In this document: one piece after another, positions 6,032 through 6,204 of the stretch
Position numbering within the stretch: position 1 is the first letter of the stretch
Layout of the letters: each line of letters starts with the position of its first letter
Source: Bacteroidota bacterium
GTDB lineage: Bacteria; Bacteroidota; Bacteroidia; CAMBQF01
Assembly: GCA_027483285.1 (NCBI GenBank)
Contig: JAIXUZ010000215.1
Span: forward strand, 1-6,204
DNA length: 6,204 nucleotides
Direction: 5' to 3'
Program-made: the position numbers and the translations under genes
Notes under the pieces: model-generated
Told to the model about the DNA's origin: nothing
The model's input: the letters and a program-made list of their open reading frames with translations, nothing else
Databases searched by the model: none

Positions 6032-6204
6032 TCCACACTTAATATTTTAAGTTCTACCCTGCGGTTTTTGTTATGCTGTTCTTCGGTGCATTTTGTAGTT
6101 CCTCTGCATTCGTTAAGAATATAGGCATCGCCATAACCAACAGTTGTTATGCGGGTTTCATTAACACCAAAACCAGTAAGGTCCTTTTTTACAATCCTTG
6201 CCAC
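6028..6204 (-). CDS. OmpA-family protein, C-terminal fragment (5' end outside window)
   Basis: The minus strand from the window edge is open for 58 codons and stops with TGA at 6028-6030. The translation ends ETRITTVGYGDAYILNECRG, then TTKCTEEQHNKNRRVELKIL and SVE. It aligns without gaps to the end of the neighbouring OmpA-like protein: GYGD/GYGE, ILN-C-5 residues-CTEE, and NRRVE. It is therefore the last third of a second OmpA C-terminal domain with the same pair of cysteines. The start, the signal peptide and the ligand-binding Asp/Arg lie beyond the window. The stop overlaps the next gene's start in ATGA, so the two are in one operon and probably arose by tandem duplication. What stands in front of the domain (nothing, a beta-barrel or repeats) cannot be seen. 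Confidence 0.88.
   Translation of the reverse strand: MARIVKKDLTGFGVNETRITTVGYGDAYILNECRGTTKCTEEQHNKNRRVELKILSVE

Noticed and set aside
5574..6050. Shared DNA tracts (cttaatattttaa and nearby) as a mobile element or recombination repeat
   Set aside because: The matches lie at equivalent codons of two paralogous OmpA domains and are explained by gene duplication. There are no terminal inverted repeats or transposase.
1..6204. A defence system, CRISPR array, toxin-antitoxin pair, phage region or RNA gene
   Set aside because: No repeats with regular spacers, no integrase, transposase, toxin or nuclease-type proteins and no tRNA- or rRNA-like sequence were found. Every stretch over about 120 bases is covered by a supported gene.

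Overview
The window looks like ordinary chromosomal DNA from a member of the Bacteroidota. A family such as Chitinophagaceae or another sphingolipid-making lineage is plausible, but the sequence alone does not settle this. The evidence is a perfect TAnnTTTG promoter box before purQ, the near absence of Shine-Dalgarno sequences, a small membrane protein with GldL-like FKxxHWP hairpins, and OmpA-type proteins with the paired-cysteine C-terminus I associate with this phylum. No insertion sequence, phage gene, CRISPR array, rRNA or tRNA was seen.

Layout, left to right. (1) The 5'-truncated GTPase gene hflX (1-1188, +) is followed after 13 bases by murB (1202-2224, +), a complete type I UDP-MurNAc dehydrogenase. 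(2) A multipass membrane protein resembling GT-C glycosyltransferases (2217-3527, -) converges on murB, and the two coding ends overlap by 8 bases. (3) A 109-base divergent region carries promoter boxes for both flanking genes and a perfect 9-base inverted repeat. (4) purQ (3637-4329, +) encodes the stand-alone glutaminase subunit of FGAM synthase. (5) A four-helix protein with two GldL-like hairpins (4344-4751, -) converges on purQ with a 14-base gap. (6) A probable CREST-superfamily hydrolase of the alkaline ceramidase type (4868-5578, +) has all five expected metal-site and catalytic residues. (7) Two tandem OmpA-like periplasmic or outer-membrane proteins (5564-6031 and 6028-6204, both -) are joined by an ATGA stop/start overlap. 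The second runs off the window and is recognisable only as a 58-residue C-terminal piece.

The genes do not form one pathway. hflX-murB and the OmpA pair look like transcription units, and the others stand alone or diverge. Most of the set concerns the envelope: peptidoglycan precursor synthesis, a membrane glycosyltransferase-like protein, a lipid amidase-like membrane hydrolase, and peptidoglycan-binding-type domains. purQ and hflX are housekeeping genes.

I do not see a defined new multi-gene system. The items most worth a second look are the bacterial ceramidase-like protein, the double GldL-like hairpin protein, the purQ promoter placed so close to its ATG that the mRNA may be leaderless, and the inverted repeat between the divergent promoters.
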